NCBI RefSeq assembly: GCF_002101965.1
Contig: NZ_LQQA01000015.1
Coordinates: forward strand, 124,001 to 188,000
Direction of reading: 5' to 3'
DNA: 64,000 nucleotides
From: Mycolicibacterium wolinskyi
Lineage (GTDB): Bacteria > Actinomycetota > Actinomycetes > Mycobacteriales > Mycobacteriaceae
Under the pieces are notes generated by a model. That model worked only from the letters and a program-made list of their open reading frames with translations, was not told where the DNA came from and made no database searches. Shown here piece by piece: positions 1-13,412 of this stretch. The position numbers were made by a program, and so were the translations under genes. The stretch's first letter is position 1. Every line of letters begins with the position of its first letter.

Positions 1-1086
1 CGACACCCCGGCGGCATTGGCGGCGATCACGCCGGTGAGGATGAACCCCGAGTGCGCGACCGCCGAATACGCCAGCATGCGCTTCACGTCGTTCTGGGTG
101 ACCGCGGTGACGGTGCCGACCACCATGGTAAGGATCGCGATCGCCCACAGCACCGGCCGCCAATCGTCGCGTAGCTGGGGGAGCGCGACATAGAAGATAC
201 GCAGCATCGCGCCGAACGCCGCGATTTTGGTGGCGGCCGCCATGAACGCGGTGATCGCGGTGGGCGCTCCCTGGTACACGTCGGGTATCCACGAATGAAA
301 TGGCACCGCACCGACTTTGAACAACACCCCGACCAGCAGCAGACCCACGCCGATTAGCGCCAGCGGTGTGTTGCCGGCACCGGCATCGACCGCGTCGGCG
401 ATTCCGCCCAGGTCCAGCGTGCCCGAGTAGCCGTACAGCATCGCCGCGCCGTACAGGAAGAACGCCGACGAGAATGCGCCGAGCAGAAAGTATTTGAGCG
501 CAGCTTCCTGTGACAGCAGCCGGCGCCGGCGGGCCAGCCCGCACAGCAGGTACAGCGGCAGCGACAGCACCTCGAGCGCGATGAACATGGTCAGCAGATC
601 GTCGGCCGCCGGGAACAGCAGCATGCCGCCGATCGCGAACATGGTCAGCGGGAACACCTCGGTCTGCATCACACCGGTCTTGGTGGCGAGCTGCTCGGCG
701 ACGCTGCCGGCCACCGCCGAGGCCTGCGGCGTGAACCCGTCCAAACCTCGTGCACCGTCGGCTGTTTGGCTGACCTTCTCCCGTTCGGCGATCAGCAGGA
801 TTCCGAGAATGCCGACCAACGCGATCGTGCCTTGCAGAAACAGCGCAGGCGCGTCGAGCACGACCGCGCCCAGCACCGCCGGCTTGCCCGCCGTGCCGTG
901 CAGGTCGCGGGCCACCAGCACCACGGCCACCACTGCCGCGACCAAGCCGCCCAGGGCGATGGTCACCTGGGCGGCGTAACGGGCTTGGCGGGGTGCGAAC
1001 GCTTCGATGAGTACGCCGAGGACCGCCACGCCGAACACGATCAGCATGGGGGAGAGCAGGCCGTACTCGATGCTGGGTGTGACCAT
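1..1086 (-). CDS. nuoN: NADH-quinone oxidoreductase subunit N (partial, 3' end outside window)
   Basis: Membrane-arm subunit N of proton-pumping complex I, an antiporter-like channel subunit homologous to mitochondrial ND2. The first 362 codons are visible and the frame is open to the window edge, so the C-terminus is missing. The ATG at 1086 lies 2 nt after the nuoM stop, and the protein begins MVTPSIEYGLLSPMLIVFGV, a hydrophobic first helix. It is the last gene of the nuoA-N order, which makes the identification firm. Confidence 0.95.
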   Translation of the reverse strand, partial: MVTPSIEYGLLSPMLIVFGVAVLGVLIEAFAPRQARYAAQVTIALGGLVAAVVAVVLVARDLHGTAGKPAVLGAVVLDAPALFLQGTIALVGILGILLIAEREKVSQTADGARGLDGFTPQASAVAGSVAEQLATKTGVMQTEVFPLTMFAIGGMLLFPAADDLLTMFIALEVLSLPLYLLCGLARRRRLLSQEAALKYFLLGAFSSAFFLYGAAMLYGYSGTLDLGGIADAVDAGAGNTPLALIGVGLLLVGVLFKVGAVPFHSWIPDVYQGAPTAITAFMAAATKIAAFGAMLRIFYVALPQLRDDWRPVLWAIAILTMVVGTVTAVTQNDVKRMLAYSAVAHSGFILTGVIAANAAGVS

Positions 1087-1088
1087 GT

Positions 1089-2672
1089 CTAGCGTCCCCC
1101 CTCTGCCACGGTCGGGGCACTCGGCGGTGGATCGGTCTCACCGATCGTGGTCATGGTGTGCTCGACGGCCGGGTTGATCACGTCGAGTGCGGGCTTGGGG
1201 TAGATGCCGAGCACGAGCAACAGGGCGATCAACGGTGCCACCACGACGAGTTCGCGCGGCACCAGATCGCGGATCCGATGCTCACCGTCCGCGAGGCCGT
1301 CGCGCACCGGGCCGGTCATCATCCGCTGATAAGTCCACAGAATGTAGACGGCCGAGAGTACGAGGGCTGTCGCGGCGAACACCGCGAGAACCGGATATCG
1401 CGTGAATGTCCCGATGAGAACCAGGAACTCGCTGATGAACGGCGCCAGCCCGGGCAGCGAGAGGGTGGCCAGGCCGGCGACCAGGAAGGTCCCGGCCAGC
1501 ACCGGCGCCACTTTCTGGACTCCGCCGTAGGCGTCGATCAGGCGGGTGCCACGCCGGGACACGAGGAAACCAGCGATGAGGAACAGTGCGGCCGTGGATA
1601 TTCCGTGGTTGACCATGTAGAGCGTCGAACCGGACTGTCCCTGACTGGTCATCACGAAGATCCCGAGGATGATGAACCCGAAATGCGATATCGACGTGTA
1701 GGCGATCAACCGCATGACGTCGACCTGACCGATCGCCAGGATTGCGCCGTACACGATGCCGATCACCGCCAACGTGATCACGACGGGACGGAAATATGTT
1801 GATGCGTCCGGGAACAACTGCAGGCAGTAGCGCAACATGCCGAACGTGCCGACCTTGTCCATGATCGCCATCATCAGCACCGCACTGGCCGGCGTGGCCT
1901 CCACTGCCGCGTCGGGCAGCCATCGGTGGAACGGCCACAGCGGTGCCTTGACCGCGAACGCGAACATGAAGCCGAGGAACAGGAAATTCGCGACGGCCGG
2001 GCTGATCACCATCTCACCGGATGAGACAGCCGCGACGATCTCGCGGAAGTCGAACGTCCCTGACGCGAACGCGTCGCTGCCCGCGGTCACCACGTACAGC
2101 CCGATCACCGCGGCCAGCATGACCAATCCACCGAACAGGTTGTACAGCAGGAACTTCACGGCCGCTCTGGACCGGTTCTCGCCGCCGAAGCCCCCGATCA
2201 GGAAGTACATCGGGATGAGCATCGCTTCGAAGAACACATAGAACAGCAGGATGTCCAGCGCGACCAGGGACATGAGCACCATGCCCTCGACGGCGAGCGT
2301 GAGTGCAAGGTAGGCCTGCACCGACCGGCCCGCCAACCCGGACTGCCCGGCGGCGTCGTTCCAGCCGGCGACGATCAGCAGCGGCACCAGGACGACGGTC
2401 AGCACGATCAGAGCCAGGGCGATGCCGTCGACCCCCAGGATGTACCCGGTCCCGAACGACGGTATCCAGCGGTGGGATTCGACGAACTGGTACTGCTCGC
2501 CGGCCGGATCGAAACCGACTGCGATCACGATGGTGAGGCCAAGGGCCGCCACCGAGATCGCCAGTGCGAGCCACTTGGCCAATGTCCGCTGGGCAGCAGG
2601 CAACAGCATGACGACTGCGGCTCCGATGGTCGGGGTCGCCCACAAGGCCGTCAGCCACGGGAAGGAATTCAC
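1089..2672 (-). CDS. nuoM: NADH-quinone oxidoreductase subunit M
   Basis: Antiporter-like proton-channel subunit (ND4 homologue) of complex I, about 527 residues and very hydrophobic. Family signatures seen include the [17 protein letters not shown] helix, the [18 protein letters not shown] loop and the [13 protein letters not shown] segment with conserved Lys, His and Glu. The open frame continues upstream into nuoL, but the natural start is GTG at 2672, whose GTGA overlaps the nuoL stop by 4 nt. A second GTG one codon upstream (2675) cannot be excluded. Confidence 0.95.
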   Translation of the reverse strand: MNSFPWLTALWATPTIGAAVVMLLPAAQRTLAKWLALAISVAALGLTIVIAVGFDPAGEQYQFVESHRWIPSFGTGYILGVDGIALALIVLTVVLVPLLIVAGWNDAAGQSGLAGRSVQAYLALTLAVEGMVLMSLVALDILLFYVFFEAMLIPMYFLIGGFGGENRSRAAVKFLLYNLFGGLVMLAAVIGLYVVTAGSDAFASGTFDFREIVAAVSSGEMVISPAVANFLFLGFMFAFAVKAPLWPFHRWLPDAAVEATPASAVLMMAIMDKVGTFGMLRYCLQLFPDASTYFRPVVITLAVIGIVYGAILAIGQVDVMRLIAYTSISHFGFIILGIFVMTSQGQSGSTLYMVNHGISTAALFLIAGFLVSRRGTRLIDAYGGVQKVAPVLAGTFLVAGLATLSLPGLAPFISEFLVLIGTFTRYPVLAVFAATALVLSAVYILWTYQRMMTGPVRDGLADGEHRIRDLVPRELVVVAPLIALLLVLGIYPKPALDVINPAVEHTMTTIGETDPPPSAPTVAEGGR

Positions 2673-4549
2673 CACAGTCGGACCGCCAGGATCGCCGCCA
2701 CCACCAGGGCCGCGCCGCCGAGCATGGACAGCGCGTAACTTCGGGCGAACCCGGTCTGCAACTGCCGCAGGCCGTTCGAGGTTCGGCTCACCAGTGCGGC
2801 CAGCCCACCGGCGGCCCCGTCCACGCCCTTGTCGTCGACCACCACCATCGCCGCGGTCAAGGCCTGGCCACCCCGCATGAACACCGCCTCGTTGAATGCG
2901 TCGCCGTAGAGGTCGCGGCGCGCGGCCACGGTCAACTCCGAACCCTCCGGAATCTCGACCGGCACGGCCTGCTGCGCGTACATCCGGTAAGCCACGGCGA
3001 TACCGATCGCCACGACTGCGAGCACCACGATGGTGACGACCCATACCGGGACCGCGTGATGGGCCTCGTGCGTGCCGACGACCGGTTCGAGCCAGTGCGA
3101 CAGCGTGCCGCCGATGGCCAGTGCGCCACCTGAGACCACCGAGCCGATGGCCAGCAGGATCATTGGCCAAGTCATGACGGTAGGTGCCTCATGCGGATGT
3201 GCGCCGTCGGCCCAGCGCTTTTCACCGAAGAAGGTCATCAGCATGACGCGCGTCATGTAGAACGCCGTGATGCCCGCGCCCAATATGGCTGCACCGCCGA
3301 GGATTACGCCGCGGACACCGCCCGCACCCAGCGCGGCCTCGATGATGCCGTCTTTGGAGAAGAACCCGGCCAGCGGTGGCACGCCGATGATCGCGAGATA
3401 TCCCAGGCCGAATGTCGCGAACGTTATCGGCAGGGCCTTGCGCAGGCCGCCGTAGCGGCGCATGTTGACCTCGTCGTCCATCGCGTGCATGACCGAGCCG
3501 GCGCCGAGGAACAGGCCGGCCTTGAAGAAGCCGTGCGTGAGCAGGTGCATGATCGCGAACGCGTATCCGGCCGGGCCGAGCCCGGCGGCGAGCACCATGT
3601 AGCCGATCTGGCTCATGGTCGAGGCGGCAAGGGCTTTCTTGATGTCGTCCTTCGCGCAGCCGATGATCGCGCCGAACAACAACGTGACCGCACCCACGAG
3701 CACGACGCCGGTCTGGGCCGCCGGCGCCAGATCGAAGATGGGCCCCGACCGCACGATCAGATAGACACCGGCTGTCACCATGGTGGCCGCGTGGATGAGC
3801 GCCGACACCGGTGTCGGACCTTCCATCGCGTCGCCGAGCCAGGACTGCAGCGGGACCTGGGCGGACTTGCCGCAGGCGCCGAGCAGCAGGAGCAGACCGA
3901 TCGCGGTGAGTGTCGGTTCGGCGAGTGCCGGGGCGGATCCGAACACGGCGGCGAACGAGATCGAGCCGACGGAGGCGAACATGACCATCAGTGCGATGGC
4001 CAATCCCATATCGCCGACGCGGTTGACGATGAACGCCTTCTTGGCCGCGGTGGCGGCTGACGGCTTGTGCGACCAGAACCCGATCAGCAGGTAGGACGCC
4101 AGGCCGACACCTTCCCACCCGGCGTACAGGCCCAGGTAGTTGTCGGCGAGAACCAGCAGCAGCATGGCGGCGAGGAACAGGTTCAGATACGCGAAAAACC
4201 TTCTCCGGTCCGGATCGTGGGCCATGTAGCCGACCGAGTAGATGTGAATCAGCGAGCCCACCCCGGTGATCAACAGCACGAAACACATCGACAGTTCGTC
4301 GAGTTGCAGGCCGAAGTCGACCTGGAGGCCGGCCACCGGAACCCACGAGAACAGATTCTCGTGGACCGCGCGGTCCTCCCCGTGGCGCCCCAGCATGTCG
4401 ACGAACAACAACGCGCCCACGACGAACGACGAGAGCGCGGCGGCGCAACCCAGCAGGTGCCCCCACCGGTCCGCGCGCCGGCCGGCCAGCAGCAGGATCG
4501 CTGCGCCCGTGATCGGCAGGTCGATCAGCAACCACACTGGAAGTGACAT
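2669..4549 (-). CDS. nuoL: NADH-quinone oxidoreductase subunit L
   Basis: Distal antiporter-like subunit (ND5 homologue) of complex I, 626 residues, usual length for the family. It begins [17 protein letters not shown]. It carries the conserved [17 protein letters not shown] helix, [20 protein letters not shown] and the [15 protein letters not shown] block typical of NuoL. The C-terminal part contains the lateral amphipathic helix region that clamps the membrane arm. It starts 7 nt after nuoK and overlaps nuoM by 4 nt, so the genes are probably translationally coupled. Confidence 0.96.
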   Translation of the reverse strand: MSLPVWLLIDLPITGAAILLLAGRRADRWGHLLGCAAALSSFVVGALLFVDMLGRHGEDRAVHENLFSWVPVAGLQVDFGLQLDELSMCFVLLITGVGSLIHIYSVGYMAHDPDRRRFFAYLNLFLAAMLLLVLADNYLGLYAGWEGVGLASYLLIGFWSHKPSAATAAKKAFIVNRVGDMGLAIALMVMFASVGSISFAAVFGSAPALAEPTLTAIGLLLLLGACGKSAQVPLQSWLGDAMEGPTPVSALIHAATMVTAGVYLIVRSGPIFDLAPAAQTGVVLVGAVTLLFGAIIGCAKDDIKKALAASTMSQIGYMVLAAGLGPAGYAFAIMHLLTHGFFKAGLFLGAGSVMHAMDDEVNMRRYGGLRKALPITFATFGLGYLAIIGVPPLAGFFSKDGIIEAALGAGGVRGVILGGAAILGAGITAFYMTRVMLMTFFGEKRWADGAHPHEAPTVMTWPMILLAIGSVVSGGALAIGGTLSHWLEPVVGTHEAHHAVPVWVVTIVVLAVVAIGIAVAYRMYAQQAVPVEIPEGSELTVAARRDLYGDAFNEAVFMRGGQALTAAMVVVDDKGVDGAAGGLAALVSRTSNGLRQLQTGFARSYALSMLGGAALVVAAILAVRLW

Positions 4550-4556
4550 GGCGCCC

Positions 4557-4856
4557 TTAGTTCTTCAGCAGACTGGCGTCGTCGACCGAGGCCGACCGGC
4601 GGGTGCGGAAGATCGTCATGATGATGGCCAGGCCGATGACGACTTCGCACGCGGCGACCACCATGGTGAAGAACGCCACTACCTGACCGTCGAGGTGGCC
4701 GTGCATACGGGAGAATGCCACGAAGGCCAGGTTGGCCGCGTTGAGCATCAGCTCGACGCACATGAACATCACGATGGCGTTGCGCCGCAACAGAACCCCC
4801 GCCGCACCGATGGTGAACAGAAGCGCCGACAGATACAGGTAGTTGTCGGGATTCAT
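4557..4856 (-). CDS. nuoK: NADH-quinone oxidoreductase subunit K
   Basis: Small three-helix membrane subunit (ND4L homologue), 99 residues as expected. The start [20 protein letters not shown] and the [20 protein letters not shown] helix with its conserved Glu (part of the membrane proton path) are visible. It starts 7 nt after the nuoJ stop and is followed 7 nt later by nuoL. Confidence 0.95.
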   Translation of the reverse strand: MNPDNYLYLSALLFTIGAAGVLLRRNAIVMFMCVELMLNAANLAFVAFSRMHGHLDGQVVAFFTMVVAACEVVIGLAIIMTIFRTRRSASVDDASLLKN

Positions 4857-4863
4857 CCTGGCA

Positions 4864-5649
4864 TCACCCCTCCCCGTTCCTCGAATTGCTCATCGCCCGC
4901 TGCGGAAGGATCGAGCTGACCGATATCGCGGCGTCCGAACCGTCGGGCAGCCGCGCCGGGATGTCGACGGCATTGTGCCGCGCATAGACGCCGGGATTCG
5001 GCAACGGTGTCGGGTGTCCGCCGCCCTGGAATCGCTCGACGGCCAGCTCCCGCTGAGTTTTGCGGCGTTCGAAGCGCTCGCGGTGCGCGAGCACCATCGC
5101 CCCGAGTGCTGCGGTGATCAGCAGCGTGCTGGTCAACTCGAACGCCCACAGGTAGCGCGTGAAGATCAGTGCTGCCAGGCCTTCCACGTTGCCGCCGGCG
5201 TTGGCCTCGGCCAGGCCGGTGAACCCGGCGACCGAGACGTTGCCGATGCCCGCGATCAGGAGCACTCCGAAACCCACTCCGGCGGCCAGTGCCGCGACGC
5301 GCTGCCCGCGCAGGGTTTCCACGAGTGACTCCGACAGATCGACGCCGATGAGCATGAGCACGAACAAGAACAGCATCATGACGGCGCCGGTGTAGACGAC
5401 GATCTGCACGACACCGAGGAACAGCGCGTCCTGGGCGATGTAGAGCACGGCGAGCACGATCATCGTGCACGCCAGAAACACCGCCGAGTACACGGCTTTC
5501 GGCGCGGCCACCACCCCGATCGCCCCGAGCACCGCGACCGCCCCGAGAATCCAGAACAGCACGGCCTCGGAGGTCGACGTGCGGGCCACACCGTCGACGG
5601 CGGCGAGCCGCGAAACATGCTCCGCCAGCAGCACCACCTCCGGCGTCAT
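4864..5649 (-). CDS. nuoJ: NADH-quinone oxidoreductase subunit J
   Basis: Membrane subunit J (ND6 homologue), 261 residues, with the [20 protein letters not shown] and [19 protein letters not shown] helices diagnostic of ND6/NuoJ, including the pi-bulge helix region. Its C-terminal extension after about residue 175 is hydrophilic and longer than in E. coli NuoJ, as is usual in mycobacteria. It overlaps nuoI by 4 nt (5646-5649). Confidence 0.95.
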   Translation of the reverse strand: MTPEVVLLAEHVSRLAAVDGVARTSTSEAVLFWILGAVAVLGAIGVVAAPKAVYSAVFLACTMIVLAVLYIAQDALFLGVVQIVVYTGAVMMLFLFVLMLIGVDLSESLVETLRGQRVAALAAGVGFGVLLIAGIGNVSVAGFTGLAEANAGGNVEGLAALIFTRYLWAFELTSTLLITAALGAMVLAHRERFERRKTQRELAVERFQGGGHPTPLPNPGVYARHNAVDIPARLPDGSDAAISVSSILPQRAMSNSRNGEG

Positions 5650-6170
5650 CGAACGTCCTCCGTGATCGGGGTGATCTTGCCCAGGTAGTAGTCGTCATCG
5701 GTGCTGCCGGGCGCCATCTCATGCGGCGGTGCCTGCATGCCCGGCTGCAGGGGAGCGAGCAGCTTGTCCTTGCCCCAGATCAGATCGGCCCGGTTGTCGT
5801 CGGCCATCTCGTATTCGTTGGTCATCGTCAACGCCCTGGTGGGGCAGGCTTCGATGCACAACCCGCAGCCGATGCAGCGCAGGTAGTTGATCTGGTACAC
5901 CCGGCCGTAGCGTTCGCCGGGCGAAAAGCGTTCGCCCGCTGCGTTGTCGGCGCCTTCGACGAAGATCGCATCGGCCGGGCAGGCCCAGGCACACAATTCG
6001 CATCCGATGCACTTCTCCAGCCCATCGGGATATCGATTGAGCTGGTGGCGGCCGTGATAGCGCGGCGCGACCGGTCCGGGTTTCTCGGGATACTCCTCGG
6101 TGAGCGGCTTTTTGAACATCGAACCGAACGTCACCGCGAACCCAGCGAGCGCGTCGAGGAACTTAGGCAT
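5646..6170 (-). CDS. nuoI: NADH-quinone oxidoreductase subunit I (8Fe ferredoxin)
   Basis: Peripheral-arm ferredoxin carrying clusters N6a and N6b, which pass electrons toward the terminal cluster in NuoB. Two CxxCxxCxxxCP motifs are visible: [12 protein letters not shown] and [12 protein letters not shown]. The start is set at [10 protein letters not shown] (6170), giving 174 residues; the upstream open frame lies inside nuoH and is not plausible. It overlaps nuoH by 8 nt. Confidence 0.95.
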   Translation of the reverse strand: MPKFLDALAGFAVTFGSMFKKPLTEEYPEKPGPVAPRYHGRHQLNRYPDGLEKCIGCELCAWACPADAIFVEGADNAAGERFSPGERYGRVYQINYLRCIGCGLCIEACPTRALTMTNEYEMADDNRADLIWGKDKLLAPLQPGMQAPPHEMAPGSTDDDYYLGKITPITEDVR

Positions 6171-7386
6171 CAGCGGTCTCCTTGCTGGCAGCCGGCAGCG
6201 GTGGCACGGGATAGGCCCCCGAACTCTGCTGCGGCACCGGTTGAACAGTTCTGCGGCGCAGGGCTTTCCACAACGCCCAGGCAAGCACGACGATCGCGAT
6301 CACGGCTGACGTGACCAGCCAGGTCGCCCAGTTGTGGTAGCCGTGTTCGCGCAGGCTGTGCGTGGTCGCGACGATCATGATCCAGGCCAGTGACACGGGT
6401 ATGAGGACCTTCCAGCCCAGTGCCATGAACTGGTCGTAGCGCAGCCGGGGCAGTGTCGCGCGCAGCCAGATGTAGAAGAACATGAACGCCCACACCTTCG
6501 CGGTGAACCACAGCAGCGCCCACCAGCCGCTGTCGGCGCCGTCGATCATGTTGAATGGGAACGGTGCGTGCCACCCGCCGAGGAACATCGTCGTGGCGAG
6601 GGCCGAGACCGTGGTCATGTTGACGTACTCGGCGAGCATGAACATCGCGAACTTCAGCGACGAGTACTCGGTGTGGAATCCGCCGACGAGCTCACCCTCG
6701 GCTTCGGGCAGATCGAATGGGGCCCGGTTTGTTTCGCCGACCATCGACGTCACGTACACCAGGAATGACGGCAGCAGCAGGAAGACGAACCACGTACCGT
6801 CCTGCGCGGCGACGATGCCCGACGTCGACATCGTGCCCGCGTAGAGGAACACCGCGGCGAATGACAACGCCATCGCGATCTCATAGGAGATCACCTGCGC
6901 GCTCGAGCGCAGGCCGCCCAGCAGGGGATAGGTGGAGCCCGATGCCCAGCCGGCCAGCACGATGCCGTATACGCCGATCGAGGTGACCGCAAGGATGTAG
7001 AGCACCGCCACCGACAGGTCCGTCAACTGCAGCGGGGTGCGATGCCCGAACACCGACACCTCGCCGCCCATCGGGATGACCGCGAACGCCATGAACGCGG
7101 GGATCACCGAGATGACCGGGGCCAGTAGGTAAATGGGCTTGTCCACCCCGGCCGGGGTGAGGCCCTCTTTCAGCGCGAGCTTGATGCCGTCGGCCAGCGA
7201 TTGGAGCAGGCCCCACGGGCCGACGCGGTTGGGGCCGGGCCGCATCTGCATGCGGCCCAGGACTTTACGTTCGATCAGAATCGCCGACAGCACCGTCAGG
7301 AGCAGGAACACGAAGATTGCGAGTGCTTTGGCGAGGATCAGCCACCACGGGTCGTGGCCGAACAGCGTCGGGTCCGGATGTGTCAT
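6163..7386 (-). CDS. nuoH: NADH-quinone oxidoreductase subunit H
   Basis: Membrane subunit H (ND1 homologue) forming the quinone-entry site and the start of the E-channel, 407 residues. Conserved features include [22 protein letters not shown] and the [15 protein letters not shown] loop facing the quinone chamber. The start is [15 protein letters not shown] at 7386 with a 4-nt overlap with nuoG; the longer upstream frame falls inside nuoG. Confidence 0.95.
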   Translation of the reverse strand: MTHPDPTLFGHDPWWLILAKALAIFVFLLLTVLSAILIERKVLGRMQMRPGPNRVGPWGLLQSLADGIKLALKEGLTPAGVDKPIYLLAPVISVIPAFMAFAVIPMGGEVSVFGHRTPLQLTDLSVAVLYILAVTSIGVYGIVLAGWASGSTYPLLGGLRSSAQVISYEIAMALSFAAVFLYAGTMSTSGIVAAQDGTWFVFLLLPSFLVYVTSMVGETNRAPFDLPEAEGELVGGFHTEYSSLKFAMFMLAEYVNMTTVSALATTMFLGGWHAPFPFNMIDGADSGWWALLWFTAKVWAFMFFYIWLRATLPRLRYDQFMALGWKVLIPVSLAWIMIVATTHSLREHGYHNWATWLVTSAVIAIVVLAWALWKALRRRTVQPVPQQSSGAYPVPPLPAASKETADA

Positions 7387-9770
7387 GAGGTGGCCCGTCC
7401 GATCGATACCAGGGCGCCTGCCGTCACCCCGAGTTGGGCGTGCACGGCCGAGCCGGGGGAGTTCATCGGCAGCCACACCACGCGGTCGGCCATGTCGGTG
7501 ATCGCCAGCGGCAGCGTGATCGCACCGCGGTCAGTGCTGACTGTCACCGGATCGCCATCGGCCGCGCCGATTTCGGCGGCGGTCGCCGCGGAGAGCCGCG
7601 CGACGGCCGGCCTGGCGGTTCCGGCCAGGTGCGGTTCACCGTCTTGCAGCCGGCCTGCGTCGAGCAGCATGCGCCAGCTGGCAAGTACCGCCTGACCGGG
7701 TCCGGGCTCGACCGGCTCGGCCGACGGCACCGTTGGTGCGGGTGCGCGCGCGCCGGTCCATGCCCCGAGACGGGTCAGTTCGGCGTCGGCGGCATCTGCG
7801 GTCGTGAGGCCGAGGTCGACGCCGATTTCGTCGGCGAGATAGTGCAGCACCCGCAGGTCCGGTATGGCGTTGGACTGCAGCGACGGCTTGAACGGCCGGA
7901 ATCGGCCCTCCCAGTTGACGTATGCACCGGCCTTCTCCACCACCGGTGCGACGGGGAACACCACGTCGGCCAGATCGGTGACCGCGCTCTCGCGCAACTC
8001 GAGGCTCACCACGAACGGCGTCATGCGCAACGCGCTGAGTGCCAGCTCAGGATCGGGCAGATCGGCGATGTCGACGCCGCCGATCAGCAGGGCCGCGAGG
8101 TTGCCGTCGGCGGCTGCGGCGAGGATCTCGGCGCCGTCACGCCCTGGCGATCCCGGCAATTCTCCGGTGTTCCAGGCGTCGGCGGTCTGTGCGCGGGCGG
8201 TCGCATCGGCGACCGGACGGCCGCCGGGCAGCAGATTGGGCAGCGCACCGGCTTCCACTGCGCCACGCTCGCCGGCTCGCCGCGGAATCCACGCGAGCCG
8301 GGCACCGGTGCCGGCCGCAAGCCGCACGGCGGCGGACAACGCGCCCGGTGAGGTGGCCAGCCGTTCGCCGACGAGGATGACCGCACCCGGCCGGCGCAGC
8401 CGGTCGTCGTCGGCGAGGCTGTCCAGGGCCGCGGCTTCGCCGCCGGGCGCGGCGGGGATCAACGTGCCCGCCATCTTCGTCAGCCCGCGACTGGCGAACG
8501 GCGCCACCGACAGCACCCGAACCCCGTTCTTGCGGGCACCTTTGCGCAGCCGCAGGAACACGATCGGCGATTCTTCTTCGGGCTCGAAACCGGCAAGCAG
8601 CACCGTCGGCGCCTGTTCGAGTTCCGCGTAGCGCAGCGCCATCGCCGTACCGGCCACCTGCGCGGCCAGGAATTCGGCCTCCTCCGCGGAGTGCGGGCGC
8701 GAACGGAAGTCGATGTCGTTGGTGTTGAGCACCATCCGAGTGAATTTCGAGTACGCGTACGCATCCTGGACGGTGCACCGACCACCCACGAGCACGCCGG
8801 TGCTACCGGCCGCCGCGAGGAGTCCCGCTCCCGCCACACCGAGCGCTTCCGACCACGACGCCGGACGCAATGCCCCGTTGTCCCGCAGCAGCGGTGTGGT
8901 GATCCGATCGCCGACAGTCGCATAGGTGAAGGCCCAGCGGCCCTTGTCGCAGTTCCACTCCTCGTTGACCTCGGGATCGTCACCGGCCAACCGGCGCATG
9001 ACTTTTCCACGCCGGTGGTCGGTGCGCTGCGCGCATCCCGACGCGCAGTGCTCGCACACGCTCGGACTCGAGACGAGGTCGAAGGGGCGGGCCCGGAACC
9101 GGTACGCGGTGCCGGTCAGTGCGCCCACGGGGCAGATCTGAACGGTGTTGCCGGAGAAATAAGACTGGAACGGCTCGCCGGGCGCGATGCCGACCTGCTG
9201 CAGCGCCCCTCGTTCGAGCAAGTCGATGAACGGATCGCCGGCGATCTGTGCCGAAAACCGCGTGCAGCGGGCGCACAGAACGCACCGCTCGCGGTCCAGC
9301 AGCACCTGGGACGAGATGTTGATCGGTTTGGGGAAGGTCCGTTTGACGTCTTCGAACCGGGTCTCCGGACGCCCGTTGGACATCGCCTGGTTCTGCAGCG
9401 GACATTCGCCGCCCTTGTCGCAGACCGGGCAGTCCAGGGGATGATTGATCAGCAGCAGCTCCATCACCCCGCGCTGCGCCTTGTCGGCGGCCTCGGAGCT
9501 GAACTGGGTGCGCACCACCATGTCCGGCATGACGGTGGTGGTGCACGACGCCATCGGTTTGCGCTGACCTTCGACCTCGACCAGGCACTGCCGGCACGCC
9601 CCGACCGGATCGAGAAGGGGGTGATCGCAGAACCGGGGAATCTGGACGCCCATCAGCTCGGCGGCGCGGATCACCAACGTGCCCTTGGGAACGCTGATCT
9701 CATGCCCGTCGATGGTCAGCGACACCATTTCCACCGGCGGGCTGTCCTTGGTCGGTTCGGCCAGCGTCAT
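7383..9770 (-). CDS. nuoG: NADH-quinone oxidoreductase subunit G
   Basis: Large iron-sulfur subunit, 795 residues, of the molybdopterin oxidoreductase superfamily but without a cofactor role. The N-terminal [2Fe-2S] domain shows [15 protein letters not shown] and then SCTTT. The His-ligated cluster domain has [17 protein letters not shown], followed by [11 protein letters not shown] and the CEHCASGC region near the Mo-pterin-like fold. The start MTLAEPTKD (9770) is preceded by a GGGG-rich stretch. A 92-nt gap containing an inverted repeat separates it from nuoF, the largest gap inside the operon. Confidence 0.95.
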   Translation of the reverse strand: MTLAEPTKDSPPVEMVSLTIDGHEISVPKGTLVIRAAELMGVQIPRFCDHPLLDPVGACRQCLVEVEGQRKPMASCTTTVMPDMVVRTQFSSEAADKAQRGVMELLLINHPLDCPVCDKGGECPLQNQAMSNGRPETRFEDVKRTFPKPINISSQVLLDRERCVLCARCTRFSAQIAGDPFIDLLERGALQQVGIAPGEPFQSYFSGNTVQICPVGALTGTAYRFRARPFDLVSSPSVCEHCASGCAQRTDHRRGKVMRRLAGDDPEVNEEWNCDKGRWAFTYATVGDRITTPLLRDNGALRPASWSEALGVAGAGLLAAAGSTGVLVGGRCTVQDAYAYSKFTRMVLNTNDIDFRSRPHSAEEAEFLAAQVAGTAMALRYAELEQAPTVLLAGFEPEEESPIVFLRLRKGARKNGVRVLSVAPFASRGLTKMAGTLIPAAPGGEAAALDSLADDDRLRRPGAVILVGERLATSPGALSAAVRLAAGTGARLAWIPRRAGERGAVEAGALPNLLPGGRPVADATARAQTADAWNTGELPGSPGRDGAEILAAAADGNLAALLIGGVDIADLPDPELALSALRMTPFVVSLELRESAVTDLADVVFPVAPVVEKAGAYVNWEGRFRPFKPSLQSNAIPDLRVLHYLADEIGVDLGLTTADAADAELTRLGAWTGARAPAPTVPSAEPVEPGPGQAVLASWRMLLDAGRLQDGEPHLAGTARPAVARLSAATAAEIGAADGDPVTVSTDRGAITLPLAITDMADRVVWLPMNSPGSAVHAQLGVTAGALVSIGRATS

Positions 9771-9791
9771 CGACGTGCCCCCTTTCCCTGC

Positions 9792-9851
9792 GCGAGAAGA
9801 CGCGTGGGTACCCCTACCGGCGGCGTTTCGGGTACCTGCGTGTCTGCTCGC
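9792..9851. repeat. imperfect inverted repeat in the nuoF-nuoG gap
   Basis: Two 22-nt arms (9792-9813 and 9830-9851) match at 18 of 22 positions around a 16-nt loop. The arms end in a GGTACCC core and carry a GCGAGNAGAC outer part. The same GAGCAGAC...GTACCC pattern recurs at 29337-29360, which suggests a small dispersed palindromic element. In the transcript it would fold between nuoF and nuoG and could affect message stability. Confidence 0.5.
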
Positions 9852-9862
9852 CGAATGAACAT

Positions 9863-11211
<1,349 letters not shown>

Positions 11212-11215
<4 letters not shown>

Positions 11216-12078
11216 GAGCGCGAATCCGTTGCGTCCGGGTCGGTTTCGGTGGTGTTGGGCTCTGGCGGCACGGTCGCGGACGGCCCGGGCGCCGGCGCGT
11301 CCTGCGTGGCCTCCGCGGCCACCTGCTCGTCGTCGACGGTCTCCTCCGAGGACGCGGATGCGTTGCTGTCGGGTGCCGTCATGCCGCGTTCCCGCGCGAC
11401 GCGCAGGCCCGCGAGTGTGGCATCGCCTGGCGCGCCGCCGGGTACGCGGGGGTCACCCAGCCCGGCCAGCGTGCGTGCGGTCTCGCGAAAGTTGCACAAC
11501 GGCGCGCCGCGACTGGGTGCCGGTGCGTCACCGCTGCGCAGCCCGTCGACGAGATCGCGCGCCGACGAAGGAGTCTGGTTGTCGTAGAACTCCCAGTTGA
11601 CCATCACGACCGGCGCGTAATCACAGGCGGCATTGCATTCGATGTGCTCGAGCGTGACCCGACCGTCGGCAGTCGTCTGTCCGGCGTGGATGTCCAGATG
11701 ATCCTGCAGCGCGTCCAAAATCGCGTCGCCGCCCATGATCGCGCACAGCGTGTTGGTGCACACGCCGACGAGGTAATCGCCGGTAGGTGTGCGCCGGTAC
11801 ATCGAGTAGAACGTGGCCACCGCGGTGACCTCGGCCTCGGTCAGGCTCAATTGGTCGGCGCAGAAAGCGATTCCGGCGGGTGTCAGGTACCCGTCCTCGG
11901 CCTGCACGAGGTGCAGCAGGGGAAGCAGGGCTGATCGGGCATCAGGGTAGCGGGCGGTGATCTGCTCGGCGTCGGCGCGCAGGCGAGTCGTCACATCGTC
12001 GGGATATGCCACGGGCCCGTTGATCGGCGGGCCCGCTTCGTCGGGGCGCTGCCCCAGTTCCAGGAACACTTCTGTCAC
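11212..12078 (-). CDS. nuoE: NADH-quinone oxidoreductase subunit E
   Basis: [2Fe-2S] (N1a) subunit, thioredoxin-like, partner of NuoF. Cluster ligands are seen in [12 protein letters not shown] and [12 protein letters not shown]. The core ends near residue 190. The remaining roughly 95 residues form a low-complexity tail rich in Ala, Pro, Ser, Thr and acidic residues, so at 288 residues the protein is far longer than E. coli NuoE (166). It overlaps both neighbours by 4 nt. Confidence 0.95.
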
Positions 12079-13412
12079 CTGTCAACCCCTCCCATGACCG
12101 GGTCGATCGACGCCACCGCCGCGATCGCGTCGGCCACCATGCCGCCTTCGCACATCGCCGCCACGGCTTGCAGGTTGGTGAACGACGGGTCGCGATAGTG
12201 CACCCGATACGGCCGGGTTCCGCCGTCGGAGACCATGTGCACCCCGAGCTCGCCACGCGGCGATTCCACCGCGACGTAGACCTGACCCGCCGGCACCCGG
12301 ATGCCTTCGGTGACGAGTTTGAAGTGGTGTATCAGCCCCTCCATCGAGCGGCCCATGATCCGGGCGATGTGTTCGGGCGAGTTGCCCAAACCGTCCGGGC
12401 CGAGCTTGAGATCGGCAGGCCACGCCAGCTTCTTGTCGGTGATCATCACCGGTCCCGGGCCGAGCCGCTCCAACTTGTCCACGCACTGCTCGACGATCTT
12501 GAGCGACTCCCGCATTTCCTTCACACGAATGATGTAGCGGCCGTAGGAGTCACACCGGTCGTCGGTGATGACGTCGAATTCGTAGTTTTCGTAACCACAG
12601 TACGGTTGCGCCTTGCGCAGATCGTGTGGCAGGCCGGTGGATCGCAGCACCGGGCCCGTGATGCCGAGCGCGATGCAGCCGGTGAGGTCGAGGTAGCCCA
12701 CGTCGACGGTGCGGGCCTTCCAGATGTAGTTCTCGTTGAGCAGATTCTCCAAGTCGCGCAGACGTTTCGGGAGCAGCTTGAGAAGGTCGCGTACCTGGCC
12801 GATCGCCTCGTCGGGCAGGTCGGCGGCCAGGCCGCCGGGCCGGATGTAGGCGTGGTTCATCCGCAACCCGGTGATGGTCTCGAAGACCCGCAGAATCTCC
12901 TCGCGTTCGCGGAAACCGTAGAACATCGCGCTCATCGCGCCGAGTTCCATCCCGCCGGTTGCCAATGCCACGAGGTGCGAGCTGATCCGGTTGAGCTCCA
13001 TGAGCATCACGCGGATGACGCTGGCGCGCTCGGGGATGTCGTCGGTGATGCCGAGCAGCTTCTCGACCCCGAGGCAGTACGCGGTCTCGTTGAAAAACGG
13101 TGAGAGGTAATCCATCCGGGTGACGAACGTGACACCCTGGGTCCAGTTGCGGTATTCGAGGTTCTTCTCGATGCCGGTATGCAGATAGCCGATGCCACAA
13201 CGGGCTTCGGTGATGATCTCGCCTTCGATTTCGAGGATCAGCCGGAGGACCCCGTGTGTCGACGGGTGCTGGGGGCCCATGTTGACGACGATCCGCTCGC
13301 CGGCCTGGGCGGCGGCGCTCGACCGGGCCGCGGCCACCACCTCGTCCCAGTCCGCGCCGCCCACGACGACGACTTTTTCTCCGCCCTCGGGCGGCATGGT
13401 TGAGGTGCTCAT
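12075..13412 (-). CDS. nuoD: NADH-quinone oxidoreductase subunit D
   Basis: 49-kDa-type subunit that forms the quinone-binding cavity with NuoB; 445 residues. It shows [22 protein letters not shown] at the N-terminus, the quinone-site His and other family blocks such as [14 protein letters not shown] and [16 protein letters not shown]. The start [13 protein letters not shown] (13412) shares one base with the nuoC stop; the longer open frame upstream lies inside nuoC. Confidence 0.96.
   Translation of the reverse strand: MSTSTMPPEGGEKVVVVGGADWDEVVAAARSSAAAQAGERIVVNMGPQHPSTHGVLRLILEIEGEIITEARCGIGYLHTGIEKNLEYRNWTQGVTFVTRMDYLSPFFNETAYCLGVEKLLGITDDIPERASVIRVMLMELNRISSHLVALATGGMELGAMSAMFYGFREREEILRVFETITGLRMNHAYIRPGGLAADLPDEAIGQVRDLLKLLPKRLRDLENLLNENYIWKARTVDVGYLDLTGCIALGITGPVLRSTGLPHDLRKAQPYCGYENYEFDVITDDRCDSYGRYIIRVKEMRESLKIVEQCVDKLERLGPGPVMITDKKLAWPADLKLGPDGLGNSPEHIARIMGRSMEGLIHHFKLVTEGIRVPAGQVYVAVESPRGELGVHMVSDGGTRPYRVHYRDPSFTNLQAVAAMCEGGMVADAIAAVASIDPVMGGVDR

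Noticed and set aside
7434-8351. 305-residue plus-strand frame inside nuoG
   Set aside because: Antisense to the well-supported nuoG; no ribosome binding site or domain.
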